DNA of 64,000 nt from Flavobacterium saccharophilum. Lineage in GTDB: Bacteria > Bacteroidota > Bacteroidia > Flavobacteriales > Flavobacteriaceae. The position numbers were made by a program, and so were the translations under genes. The first letter of the stretch is position 1. Each line of letters begins with the position of its first letter. The notes beneath the pieces were generated by a model that was not told the origin of the DNA, searched no databases, and saw only the letters and a list, made by a program, of their open reading frames with translations. The stretch is taken from NCBI RefSeq assembly GCF_900142735.1, contig NZ_FRBY01000004.1, positions 580,059 to 644,058 of the forward strand, given 5' to 3'. Shown here in pieces: positions 28,311 through 36,396 of the stretch.

Positions 28311-30650
28311 ATGGATTTGAAAAAAGAATTTTTAAAGTATTTACAGTATTGGCCTTGGTTTTTGCTAAGCTTAATTTTATGTGTAGGTGCCGCTTTTATT
28401 TTCATCAAAATAGTACCACCAACATACCAAACTTCAGCTTTGATCTTTATAGATAAAAAACAAGAAGACAAAACAAAAATAATTACCATCACTACGAATC
28501 AAAAAAATGATGATGATAATGTAGAGGAAGAAATCCGTCTAATTACCTCCAATGAATTTTTGATGGATGTAGTAAAAAATGTGAATTTAAATATTAGCTA
28601 TTTTGAAAAAGTATATACTATCCAAAATAATAATGTAAATGAAGTTCCCTTCATTTTGAAATTTACGGTTTCTAATGATTCGTTACCACAAGTTTCTTAT
28701 GATATTAAAGTAAATAAAGAAGGATTTACCATTACAGATCCTGATACCGAAGAAAAGTATAACGTTAAAGGATACAAAGGAGATCAGATCATCAAAGGTT
28801 TACCATTTAAAATTCAGTTATCGCAAAAAGCGAAGAAAAATCCAGCCTATTATTTCGAAAACGAATATAAAGTGAGTCTTGAACCTACAGCTATTGCTTT
28901 AAAAAATCTAAAGTCATCGCTTATTGTTTTATCTGATGAAAAATCAAAAGGAACAATAGAATTAAATCACACAGGCACAAGTCCTGTACTTTCTAGAAAA
29001 ATATTAAATGAAATTATCGTTTTGCTCGATAAAAATATTGTCATCAACAAGCAAAAATTATTTACAAATACAGTTTCTTACTTAAATCAAAGAATAAAAA
29101 GCTTCACTAAAGAAAAAGATTCTATTGAAAGTGTAAAAGAAAAATATTTGCAAAATAATGATATCGCGGTAATGGACAATTATGCTATCGAAAGAACCGC
29201 TGAGAGAAGCCAGAAAAAAGAAAGCTCTATGCTTAATGAAAAACAAATTACGCTTACTAGTTATGCTATTAGTGATATTAAGAGATCTGGTGCTACCCAA
29301 ACTTTAGGTACAGATTATAATTTAGAATCACCGATAGTTAATCAAATGCTTTTAAATTATAATGCAAAACTTCTTGAGAGCGAAGTAATCCTGGAAAGAG
29401 CACAAAAAAACAATCCTGCCTACATTACGTTAATAACCCAATTAACTAGTCAAAAACAGCAGATATTAAATACTTTAGAAGGCTATCTAAACTTTTTGAA
29501 TCAAAACAATAGAGTTAACAAATCAGAAGAAAGTATTGCTGAATCAAAGGTCAAAAACATTCCAACTCAAGATAAAGTATTGGGCAATATCAATAGTGAT
29601 CTTAGCATGAAAGAAGAAACTTATGTGGCCTTATTGCAAAAAAAAGAAGAAGCTGTTTTGAATGGTGCGATATTAGAATCAAATTTAAGTACTTTAAATG
29701 CGCCGGAAACAAATTATTCGGCAATTTTTCCGCAGCCAAAATCATTTTTGCTTGGTGCTTTTATGTTTGGTTTACTTTTTCCTTTTGGATTCATATATCT
29801 TCGTTTAGTGCTAGATACCAAAATACACAATGAAGACGATATTCAGAAAATAATGATCAATGTTCCTATTTTGGGTTACATTCCTAAAGTAGATCATGCT
29901 GAAAAACTTGACAACACAGCTACTTCGCGATCTATAATAGCAGAAGCAACCCGTACCGTGGTTTCAAATATATCTTATCTACTACCCAAAAAAGAAGAAG
30001 ATAAAGGAAGAGTAATATTGTTTACATCTTCTATTCAGGGAGAAGGAAAATCCTTTAGTGCATTTCATAATGCTATAACAGTCAGTAATCTTAATAAAAA
30101 AGTATTGCTAATTGGTGTCGATTTAAGAAATCCTCAATTGCACGATTATTTTAAAGTGGATAAAAACCAATTAGGACTCACAAATTTTCTGGCTAATAAA
30201 AGTGACGACTGGAAAGGATTCTTGCAAAAAGATACCAGATTTTCTAAAAACCTTGACATTTTATTCGCAGGAGAAGCTCCTCCTAATCCTTCACAATTAA
30301 TCACCAATTCTAATTTTGAATCCTTAATCGACGAGGCGAAAAAACTTTATGATTTTATAATACTCGATACTGCGCCCGTGCAAATAGTATCAGACACACT
30401 CAATTTTAGTCATTTAGCTGATGTTACAGTATTTGTAGTAAAATATGATTTTACAGATAAAAGTAATTTAGTTCATGTAAATAACTTTATTAAGAAGGAG
30501 CAATTAAAAAATGTTGGCATTCTTATAAACGGAGTAAATATGAAAACTGCATATGGATACGGCTACGGATTAAACTATGGATATCAGTATCAGGAGGCAA
30601 AAATAAAACGACCTTGGTATAAAAGAGGCCTTATTATAAAAGAAGCCTAA
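28311..30650 (+). CDS. Polysaccharide co-polymerase with BY-kinase domain, Wzc-like
   Basis: The 779-residue protein has an N-terminal Wzz-type domain with membrane segments at about residues 15-37 and 478-500, and a long coiled region between. The C-terminal tyrosine kinase has Walker A in GEGKSF near residue 577, the Walker A' LLIGVDLRNPQLHDYF, and LDTAPVQIVSD. The tail has six tyrosines in 13 residues (YGYGYGLNYGYQY), the usual autophosphorylation cluster. It controls chain length and export with Wza. No Wzb-type phosphatase gene is in the window. Confidence 0.93.
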   Translation: MDLKKEFLKYLQYWPWFLLSLILCVGAAFIFIKIVPPTYQTSALIFIDKKQEDKTKIITITTNQKNDDDNVEEEIRLITSNEFLMDVVKNVNLNISYFEKVYTIQNNNVNEVPFILKFTVSNDSLPQVSYDIKVNKEGFTITDPDTEEKYNVKGYKGDQIIKGLPFKIQLSQKAKKNPAYYFENEYKVSLEPTAIALKNLKSSLIVLSDEKSKGTIELNHTGTSPVLSRKILNEIIVLLDKNIVINKQKLFTNTVSYLNQRIKSFTKEKDSIESVKEKYLQNNDIAVMDNYAIERTAERSQKKESSMLNEKQITLTSYAISDIKRSGATQTLGTDYNLESPIVNQMLLNYNAKLLESEVILERAQKNNPAYITLITQLTSQKQQILNTLEGYLNFLNQNNRVNKSEESIAESKVKNIPTQDKVLGNINSDLSMKEETYVALLQKKEEAVLNGAILESNLSTLNAPETNYSAIFPQPKSFLLGAFMFGLLFPFGFIYLRLVLDTKIHNEDDIQKIMINVPILGYIPKVDHAEKLDNTATSRSIIAEATRTVVSNISYLLPKKEEDKGRVILFTSSIQGEGKSFSAFHNAITVSNLNKKVLLIGVDLRNPQLHDYFKVDKNQLGLTNFLANKSDDWKGFLQKDTRFSKNLDILFAGEAPPNPSQLITNSNFESLIDEAKKLYDFIILDTAPVQIVSDTLNFSHLADVTVFVVKYDFTDKSNLVHVNNFIKKEQLKNVGILINGVNMKTAYGYGYGLNYGYQYQEAKIKRPWYKRGLIIKEA

Positions 30651-30714
30651 TAAAATAGCTGGCTTGACAAATTCAGATCAAACAAAAAAAAATATTAACA
30701 TTAAATGATAAAAG

Positions 30715-31146
30715 ATGATTCAAAAAATACTTCTATTGATACTGCTTTTAATTATTGGTGTCGTTTTTTATTTTTCCTGGCTGCCTGATCCCGGTTTTAG
30801 AAGCGAAACATATTTACCAAACTGGCTTTTGAATTGGAGTAATCATTACTATAATTTGCGTACTGCTATTCCTTTTTTAGCTGTTGGTTTTTTGCTCGAA
30901 GCATATGCGCAGTATAAGAGTTCAAATGAATTAAATCGTGCTAAAAATTTCAATTTTATACAAAATATAGGTGTCGCGGCAATAATCGTTTGTATAGCTG
31001 AGGGCGGCCAGTACATAATTCATAAAAGAAGTCCTGATTTAATGGATGTTTTTTACGGAATTATAGGAAGTATAATAGGTGCAATAGGTTACAATTTATT
31101 AAAAAAGATTCAGAAATGCGAAACAGACATAAATTTACGTTCATAA
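30715..31146 (+). CDS. VanZ-like membrane protein
   Basis: The 143-residue protein has four hydrophobic segments and the VanZ-like layout (FSWLPDPGFRSE early, AEGGQYIIHKRSPDLMDVFYGIIGSIIGAIGY late). The RSPDLMDV region is well conserved in the family. VanZ domains are common beside capsule genes in Bacteroidota; their role is unclear. It overlaps the following phosphoglycosyltransferase by 31 bases, which suggests coupled translation. Confidence 0.83.
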   Translation: MIQKILLLILLLIIGVVFYFSWLPDPGFRSETYLPNWLLNWSNHYYNLRTAIPFLAVGFLLEAYAQYKSSNELNRAKNFNFIQNIGVAAIIVCIAEGGQYIIHKRSPDLMDVFYGIIGSIIGAIGYNLLKKIQKCETDINLRS

Positions 31147-32516
31147 TTTGCTGTGCTATTGCAGACATGATTGCTATGGTATTTGGTACCATACTGTTTT
31201 TGAATTTTGCAAGTGAAGAGAAGATAGGGTGGAATGCCTTATTTCTGAATAAGATGATTCCAATTACAATTTTAAGTTGGCTATTCTCTGTTACTTATTT
31301 TCAATTATATAAAGTAAATGTTCTTTTCAGTTTAGAAAGTTTTTTTCGCAATAGCTGGCGTGCTTTCTTTACGCAAAGAATTTTGTGGCATAGTTACATC
31401 TTTATTTTTCAGGATAATGTTTTGTATTTTTTTAGTAGCAGAGCAAATTTATTTCAAATAAGCTTTTTACTGTTTTATTTTTTATTGTCCCGAATTCTAT
31501 TTACTGTAGTTATAGGACAAATTAAAGGCTGGGTTTTCAGGCGTTATACCGTCGCTATATGGGGGTTTAACAAAACCAGTATAGAATTGGCATCTCATTT
31601 AGAGAGTAATTCTTTTTTTATTGATTTCCTGGGTATTCTCAACGAAAATTCTTCTGCAGAATATACAAACAATAAAGATTTTAGTGAAGCGCTATCGGAA
31701 GCAATTGATAACGCTTCTAAAGATAACATCAATGAATTATACATTGTGTCAAAGCCTGATTTTATCTCAGATTTGAATTATTTCTTCGAGCTTGGAGATA
31801 AACATTGTATGCGTTTAAAATTTGTTCCTGATTTTTCATCGATCTCAAAAAAGCATTTTAATTCCAGCCATTTAAATAATTTCCATGTTATAAAACCACG
31901 TTTTGAGCCCTTGCAAAATGCCTACAATCGGTTAATTAAGAGAATATTTGATATTGTTTTCAGTATGCTTGTTATTATTTTCATTTTGTCCTGGCTTTAT
32001 CCTTTGATAGCCATACTTATCAAGAGGCAAAGTAAAGGGCCTGTTTTATTCAAACAAATGCGAACGGGTAAAAAAAATGAACATTTTTGGTGTTACAAAT
32101 TTCGAAGCATGTATGTAAATATGGGTGATGAAAGTGAACAAGCAAAAAGAGAAGATTCCCGTATCACGCCAATTGGGAAATTTCTCCGTCGTACGAGTTT
32201 AGACGAAATGCCTCAATTTTTTAATGTTCTGATGGGAAAAATGAGTATTGTAGGACCACGCCCCCATATGATCAAACATACATCAGACTACAATGGTCAT
32301 ATTAATAATTTTATGGTTCGCCATTTTGTCAAGCCCGGAATTACAGGTTTGGCTCAGGTATCGGGACTTAGAGGAGAAACCAAAAAAGTGTCCGACATGA
32401 AACGCCGGGTTACTACAGACATACAATATGTACAGGGGTGGAGTTTAATCACTGATATTAAAATTTGCTTATTAACAGTTATTGTAACCTTGAAAGGAGA
32501 TAAAAATGCTTTTTAA
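31116..32516 (+). CDS. Undecaprenyl-phosphate sugar phosphotransferase (WcaJ/WbaP-like)
   Basis: The 466-residue polyprenyl phosphoglycosyltransferase has four or five N-terminal membrane segments and a soluble CoA-binding-like domain around residues 145-240. The C-terminal catalytic domain carries KRIFDIVFSML, GPVLFKQMRTGKKNEHFWCYKFRSM, RTSLDEMPQFFNVL, MSIVGPRPH and KPGITGLAQVSG. It starts repeat-unit synthesis by placing a sugar phosphate on the carrier lipid; glucose or galactose is usual, but the sugar is not proven here. The first enzyme of the pathway is encoded near the end of the locus. Confidence 0.93.
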   Translation: MRNRHKFTFIICCAIADMIAMVFGTILFLNFASEEKIGWNALFLNKMIPITILSWLFSVTYFQLYKVNVLFSLESFFRNSWRAFFTQRILWHSYIFIFQDNVLYFFSSRANLFQISFLLFYFLLSRILFTVVIGQIKGWVFRRYTVAIWGFNKTSIELASHLESNSFFIDFLGILNENSSAEYTNNKDFSEALSEAIDNASKDNINELYIVSKPDFISDLNYFFELGDKHCMRLKFVPDFSSISKKHFNSSHLNNFHVIKPRFEPLQNAYNRLIKRIFDIVFSMLVIIFILSWLYPLIAILIKRQSKGPVLFKQMRTGKKNEHFWCYKFRSMYVNMGDESEQAKREDSRITPIGKFLRRTSLDEMPQFFNVLMGKMSIVGPRPHMIKHTSDYNGHINNFMVRHFVKPGITGLAQVSGLRGETKKVSDMKRRVTTDIQYVQGWSLITDIKICLLTVIVTLKGDKNAF

Positions 32517-32534
32517 CTAAAAAAAATAGAAATT

Positions 32535-32735
32535 ATGGATATTACAAATTACTTTGTTGGTTTACTTACAGGAGTTTCTGTAACAACCTTTTTTATTGGA
32601 AAAGAATGGTATAAATATTATACGAAATACACTATTCAACAAAAACAGTTGGATCGTGTTTTGAAACTGAATGATAAAATTAAAAAAATTAAAAATTTGG
32701 GTTCGACAGGAACTTCGAACCTTAATGTTGGTTAG
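32535..32735 (+). CDS. Small membrane-anchored protein of unknown function
   Basis: The 66-residue protein has one hydrophobic N-terminal segment (YFVGLLTGVSVTTFFIG) and a lysine-rich helical tail (QQKQLDRVLKLNDKIKKIKN). It starts 18 bases after the phosphoglycosyltransferase on the same strand and ends before the likely operon terminator. I do not recognise the family. It could be a small accessory subunit, or a chance reading frame. Confidence 0.55.
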   Translation: MDITNYFVGLLTGVSVTTFFIGKEWYKYYTKYTIQQKQLDRVLKLNDKIKKIKNLGSTGTSNLNVG

Positions 32736-33043
32736 TATGATTTTCGCAGTCTGTTTTTTCAAGAATGTTTGTACAAAGTTCAACCCTAATAAGTTATATT
32801 TTTTTGTGAAGTGAAATAGTATTGGCTTTTTTAATTTTTTTTAAATTAATGATAGTTTGCAGTCAAAAGTTCCGCAGAATTTATAATTGACCTTGAAAAT
32901 AATTTTTCCTTTGTTCTAAATATGTCTTTAAATTACCTTGAAATATAAAAAAGAGCATCCTTTTTACATTTCAAGGTAATTTTCTGTGATTGTGTAATTA
33001 GGATGTAAATTATTATAAGAAAGACAAATATCAATTCATAAAG
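32736..33043 (+). other. 308-base gap after the polysaccharide operon
   Basis: Its main feature is the large hairpin listed next. Nothing else coding is visible. The 60 bases before the next gene have no exact promoter box. Confidence 0.5.
32931..32983 (+). terminator. Long hairpin ending the polysaccharide operon
   Basis: AATTACCTTGAAAT (32931-32944) pairs perfectly with ATTTCAAGGTAATT (32968-32981). An inner AAAAAG/CTTTTT pairing sits inside the 23-base loop. A short T-rich run (TTTTCTG) follows. It is a likely terminator for the operon, though the T tract is modest. Confidence 0.65.
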
Positions 33044-33475
33044 ATGATAAAAAAAAGAGTTTTAGTTCGGGATAATAAAGGCGTTTTTTTAAGAATGTTT
33101 AAAAGAAAGTTTAAAGATGAATTTGAATTTTCTGAGGATTCTTTTTTACTGCAAAATGAAGACAAACTGAATAAATTTGATTATTCGGTATTTGTAGTAT
33201 ATGACTATTCAGAGCTAGTAGAATTTTTCGAATTAGATAGTGTTAGAACAAATTTTACGGTTTGCTTATTTAGTAAACATCTTTATAATAGTTTATCATT
33301 GATAGAAGAAATTAAAGACTTAATTTTGATAGATGCCTCAAAAAATAAGACAGAACTTTTTGAAGATTTGAAATTGTATTTTAAAAAATCTTCAGGATCT
33401 GTAAAAATCGTAAACTTTGAGATACCTAAAATGAAGCTGGATATACTTCAAAAAGCATTGTTTTATTTAACATAA
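33044..33475 (+). CDS. Unrecognised 143-residue protein, possibly receiver-like
   Basis: I do not recognise this protein by motif. It alternates predicted strands and helices in an order resembling a response-regulator receiver domain: KRVLVRDNKGVFLRMFKRKF at the start, FDYSVFVVYDYSELVEFF, then NFTVCLFSK and DLILIDASKNKTELFEDLKLYF. The usual acidic pair and lysine are not all present, so if it is a receiver it is degenerate. It stands alone between two terminators beside the polysaccharide locus. Confidence 0.6.
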   Translation: MIKKRVLVRDNKGVFLRMFKRKFKDEFEFSEDSFLLQNEDKLNKFDYSVFVVYDYSELVEFFELDSVRTNFTVCLFSKHLYNSLSLIEEIKDLILIDASKNKTELFEDLKLYFKKSSGSVKIVNFEIPKMKLDILQKALFYLT

Positions 33476-33924
33476 TTTAACTGTCGATAATCATTCTTTA
33501 AAATTTAGAATGCTCTTGAAGTGATTTATACCTGAGCTAAGACTAAAGCATATGTTTTTTAAAATCATTTTTCTAAAATGGAGGAAAAAAACAAGACGTT
33601 TTTATAACCTCAAGCACTGATAAAAAATCAAAATTTTAAGATCAATCATAAAAATTGAAATGCAAAAAAAATCTATTAGAAATAATAGATTTTTTTTTGA
33701 TTATACTAAAAAGATCTAGATAGAATACAAGTAGAGCTTCCAACTTTTTTTAATGTTGTAATAGATTGTTTCCCTACTCTGATACCAATATAAATAAGTA
33801 TAGTACCTTTTATAATATCATTAAGCCCGGGTATTCGATCAGTTTAGAATCCCAGCTACTCACGGAGTATATCACTCCATTTTTAACTCTTTTGTTTGTA
33901 GTTGCTATGCTTTATTTTGTTCTG
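33476..33924. other. 449-base gap between convergent genes
   Basis: It holds the bidirectional terminator at 33664-33699. The part nearest mnmE (33710-33910) has short open stretches on the minus strand interrupted by stops, such as a 40-codon piece ending at 33711. This could be a decayed gene, but I recognise no family. Confidence 0.4.
33664..33699. terminator. Bidirectional terminator
   Basis: AATCTATTA pairs perfectly with TAATAGATT across a GAAA loop, with seven A residues before and eight T residues after. It serves the plus-strand gene at 33044 and can also serve minus-strand transcription from mnmE. Confidence 0.85.
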
Positions 33925-35313
33925 CTATTTTCCAATACAGAAATTAGCAAAAATATTTCCAAGTAGTTCGTCATTAGAAACCTGACCGGTAATCAACCCA
34001 AATTGATATAAAGCTTCACGAATATCAAGTGCAATTAAGTCGCTTGAAAGATTGGTTTCAAGACCAAATTTTACTTTTTGTATTTCATCTAAAGCTTTTA
34101 GTAAAGAATCATAATGTCTTGTATTAGTTACAATTGTTTCATTATTTCTTAAAGCTCCTGTATTAACAAAAGAAAGCAACTGATTCTTTAATTCATCAAC
34201 ACCAATATTTTCTTTTGCGGAAAGCATTAAGATTTCAGGAATATCAGATTTTAAGTTTTCAATTTCAATTTCAGATAATTTATCTGATTTATTTCCTATA
34301 ACAACTAATGGTTTTAGAGGAAATTGATTTTTGATTTTTTCGAGTTCTATTTTCAATTTCAAACCTGAAACCTTAAACTCTGAGCTATCAAACAAAAAGA
34401 TCACCACCTGTGCCTGTTCTATTTTTTCAAAAGTTTTTTTGATTCCGATACTTTCTACGACATCTTTAGTTTCGCGGATTCCTGCTGTATCTATAAATCT
34501 AAAGCCGATTCCGCCAATTACTAATTCATCTTCAATAGTATCTCTTGTTGTTCCCGCAATGTCTGAGACAATAGCGCGCTCTTCATTTAATAAAGCATTT
34601 AACAAAGTCGATTTACCCACATTTGGCTCTCCAACAATCGCAACCGGAATACCATTTTTAATAACATTTCCAACAGCAAACGAGTCGATTAAACGTTTCA
34701 AAACAAATTCGATTCGGTTTAATAATTCGTGAAATTGTGTTCGGTCTGCAAATTCAACATCTTCTTCTGCAAAATCTAATTCCAGTTCAATTAGAGAGGC
34801 GAAATTCAAAAGTTCTTCACGTAGTTTGGCAATTTCATTACTAAAACCACCACGCATTTGTTGCATGGCAATTTGATGTGAAGCTTCATTGTCAGATGAA
34901 ATCAAATCTGCTACGGCTTCTGCCTGTGATAAATCCAGCTTTCCATTTAAAAAAGCTCTTAAAGTAAACTCTCCTGCATCAGCCATTCTACAGCCTTTTC
35001 TCAATAATAACTGAATAATTTGCTGCTGAATATAAGTTGATCCATGACAAGAGATTTCGATAGTATCTTCACCTGTATAAGAGTTCGGTCCTTTAAAAAC
35101 AGAAACCAACACTTCATCTAATGTTTTTGAATCATCTATTATATGACCTAAATGCAAAGTATGCGTTTTCTGCTTGGTTAAATCTTTGTTTTTGATGGAT
35201 TTAAAAACCGAATTTCCAATAGTGATAGCCTCTGAACCTGAAATACGAATGATAGCAATAGCACCTGCTCCCGATGGAGTAGCCAATGCAACTATAGAAT
35301 CTTGATTTATCAT
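33925..35313 (-). CDS. mnmE: tRNA uridine-5-carboxymethylaminomethyl modification GTPase
   Basis: MnmE works with MnmG to modify the wobble uridine of several tRNAs. The 462-residue protein opens DSIVALATPSGAGAIAIIRISG, has the G-domain motif GEPNVGKSTLLN and SDIAGTTRD. It ends with the catalytic cysteine motif CIGK in NIFANFCIGK. I start it at ATG 35313; an ATG 27 bases upstream would add residues not typical of the family. A -7 box ends only 4 bases before the chosen start. Confidence 0.95.
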   Translation of the reverse strand: MINQDSIVALATPSGAGAIAIIRISGSEAITIGNSVFKSIKNKDLTKQKTHTLHLGHIIDDSKTLDEVLVSVFKGPNSYTGEDTIEISCHGSTYIQQQIIQLLLRKGCRMADAGEFTLRAFLNGKLDLSQAEAVADLISSDNEASHQIAMQQMRGGFSNEIAKLREELLNFASLIELELDFAEEDVEFADRTQFHELLNRIEFVLKRLIDSFAVGNVIKNGIPVAIVGEPNVGKSTLLNALLNEERAIVSDIAGTTRDTIEDELVIGGIGFRFIDTAGIRETKDVVESIGIKKTFEKIEQAQVVIFLFDSSEFKVSGLKLKIELEKIKNQFPLKPLVVIGNKSDKLSEIEIENLKSDIPEILMLSAKENIGVDELKNQLLSFVNTGALRNNETIVTNTRHYDSLLKALDEIQKVKFGLETNLSSDLIALDIREALYQFGLITGQVSNDELLGNIFANFCIGK

Positions 35314-35317
35314 GGTG

Positions 35318-35325
35318 CAAAGGTA
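35318..35325 (-). promoter_or_regulatory. -7 promoter box TACCTTTG immediately before mnmE
   Basis: Read on the minus strand, TACCTTTG is followed by CACC and then the ATG. With the usual distance from box to transcription start, the mRNA would begin at or next to the start codon. No TTG lies at the usual spacing, so only the -7 element supports the promoter. Confidence 0.5.
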
Positions 35326-35438
35326 TAAAAAAAGGCACAAAGTTCCGAAGGAGAAGTCCGGGAGTATATCTTGTTTTTAGTTTTTTTAATTGGTATTTTA
35401 AGAAATCATTAAATGTTAAATTACTGATAATTATCAGG

Positions 35439-35467
35439 TTGTTTTGTTTTTAGAATGATTAAATTTG
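35439..35467 (+). promoter_or_regulatory. Promoter TTG-N18-TAAATTTG
   Basis: TTG (35439-35441) and TAAATTTG (35460-35467) match the Bacteroidota -33 and -7 elements with normal spacing. The start codon of the stress-protein gene lies 28 bases downstream. Confidence 0.75.
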
Positions 35468-35495
35468 AGAAAACAATACTTTAATCCTAAGCAAA

Positions 35496-36329
35496 ATGAA
35501 AAAGATATTATTTCCCACAGATTTTTCGGAAGCAGCTACTAATGCATTTGTTCATGCGTTAGAATTTGCAAAAATTGTCAATGCCGAACTGGTTTTGTTG
35601 CACACATTTGAGATTCCGGTTTATGATAGTCAATTTTTTCCAGAAAATTATGCAGCGATTTACAGTTCCATAGAATTAGCTAAATTTGAGATGTTTAAGG
35701 ATGAAATTCCTAAACTTAGAACTATTGCTATCGAACGAAACTTAGAGGATATAGTGATAAAACATCGTTTGATGGATGGAGATTTAATTTATAATTTAAA
35801 AAATGCCGTCGAGGAGGATAAGATTGATTTTGTTATTATGGGAACTTCGGGCGTTTCAGACTGGACTAAATTTTTTACGGGATCAAATACAAACTCAGTA
35901 ATTTCTGAAGTTAAAGTTCCGGTTCTATGCATTCCTGTTACTGCAAAATTTCACAAAATAAAAATTATTGGTTTTACTACCCGTTATCGTGAAAAAGACA
36001 AAACAGAACTTCGTAAAGTGATTGAAATTGCCAATAAAACAAATGCTAAAGTAAAATGTTTATATGTTAAAACTTCTAATTCAGATGTTTCAAGCGCCAC
36101 AATTAAAGAATGGGAAAATGAATTCAAGGGCGATCATGTTGAGTTTTTAGTATTGCCAAGCGATGAAGTTAAGGAAACTATTCTTGATTTTATTCTTTAC
36201 AAAGACATTGATATTCTAACCACAATTACACATAAAAGATCTTTCTTTGAGAGTATCTTTGAATCTAGTTTTACTAAAAAAATTGCCAAAGAAGTTTCTG
36301 TTCCGGTTTTAGTAATGCATGAAACTTAA
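35496..36329 (+). CDS. Universal stress protein, two tandem Usp domains
   Basis: The 277-residue protein begins KKILFPTDFSEAATNAFVHALEFA, a classic UspA start. A second domain runs from about residue 150 (KIIGFTTRYREKDKTELRKV). The first domain has VIMGTSGVSDWTKFFTGSNTNSVISEVKVPVLCIP, near the G-2x-G-9x-G(S/T) nucleotide-binding pattern. The second ends KEVSVPVLVMHE. It is likely a cytoplasmic stress factor. It is monocistronic, with its own promoter. Confidence 0.9.
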   Translation: MKKILFPTDFSEAATNAFVHALEFAKIVNAELVLLHTFEIPVYDSQFFPENYAAIYSSIELAKFEMFKDEIPKLRTIAIERNLEDIVIKHRLMDGDLIYNLKNAVEEDKIDFVIMGTSGVSDWTKFFTGSNTNSVISEVKVPVLCIPVTAKFHKIKIIGFTTRYREKDKTELRKVIEIANKTNAKVKCLYVKTSNSDVSSATIKEWENEFKGDHVEFLVLPSDEVKETILDFILYKDIDILTTITHKRSFFESIFESSFTKKIAKEVSVPVLVMHET

Positions 36330-36347
36330 AATTCGAATTTTTTAAGA

Positions 36348-36376
36348 TTGATTTTATGATGCAAAACTTATATTTG
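36348..36376 (+). promoter_or_regulatory. Promoter TTG-N18-TATATTTG
   Basis: TTG (36348-36350) and TATATTTG (36369-36376) have 18 bases between them. The box ends 20 bases before the ATG of the MutS-like gene, so that gene has its own promoter. Confidence 0.72.
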
Positions 36377-36396
36377 TATTTCATCAAATCAATACA

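Noticed and set aside
33766..33966. 66-residue plus-strand open frame with a hydrophobic end
   Set aside because: It starts with TTG, overlaps the end of mnmE and follows a terminator with no promoter; probably accidental.
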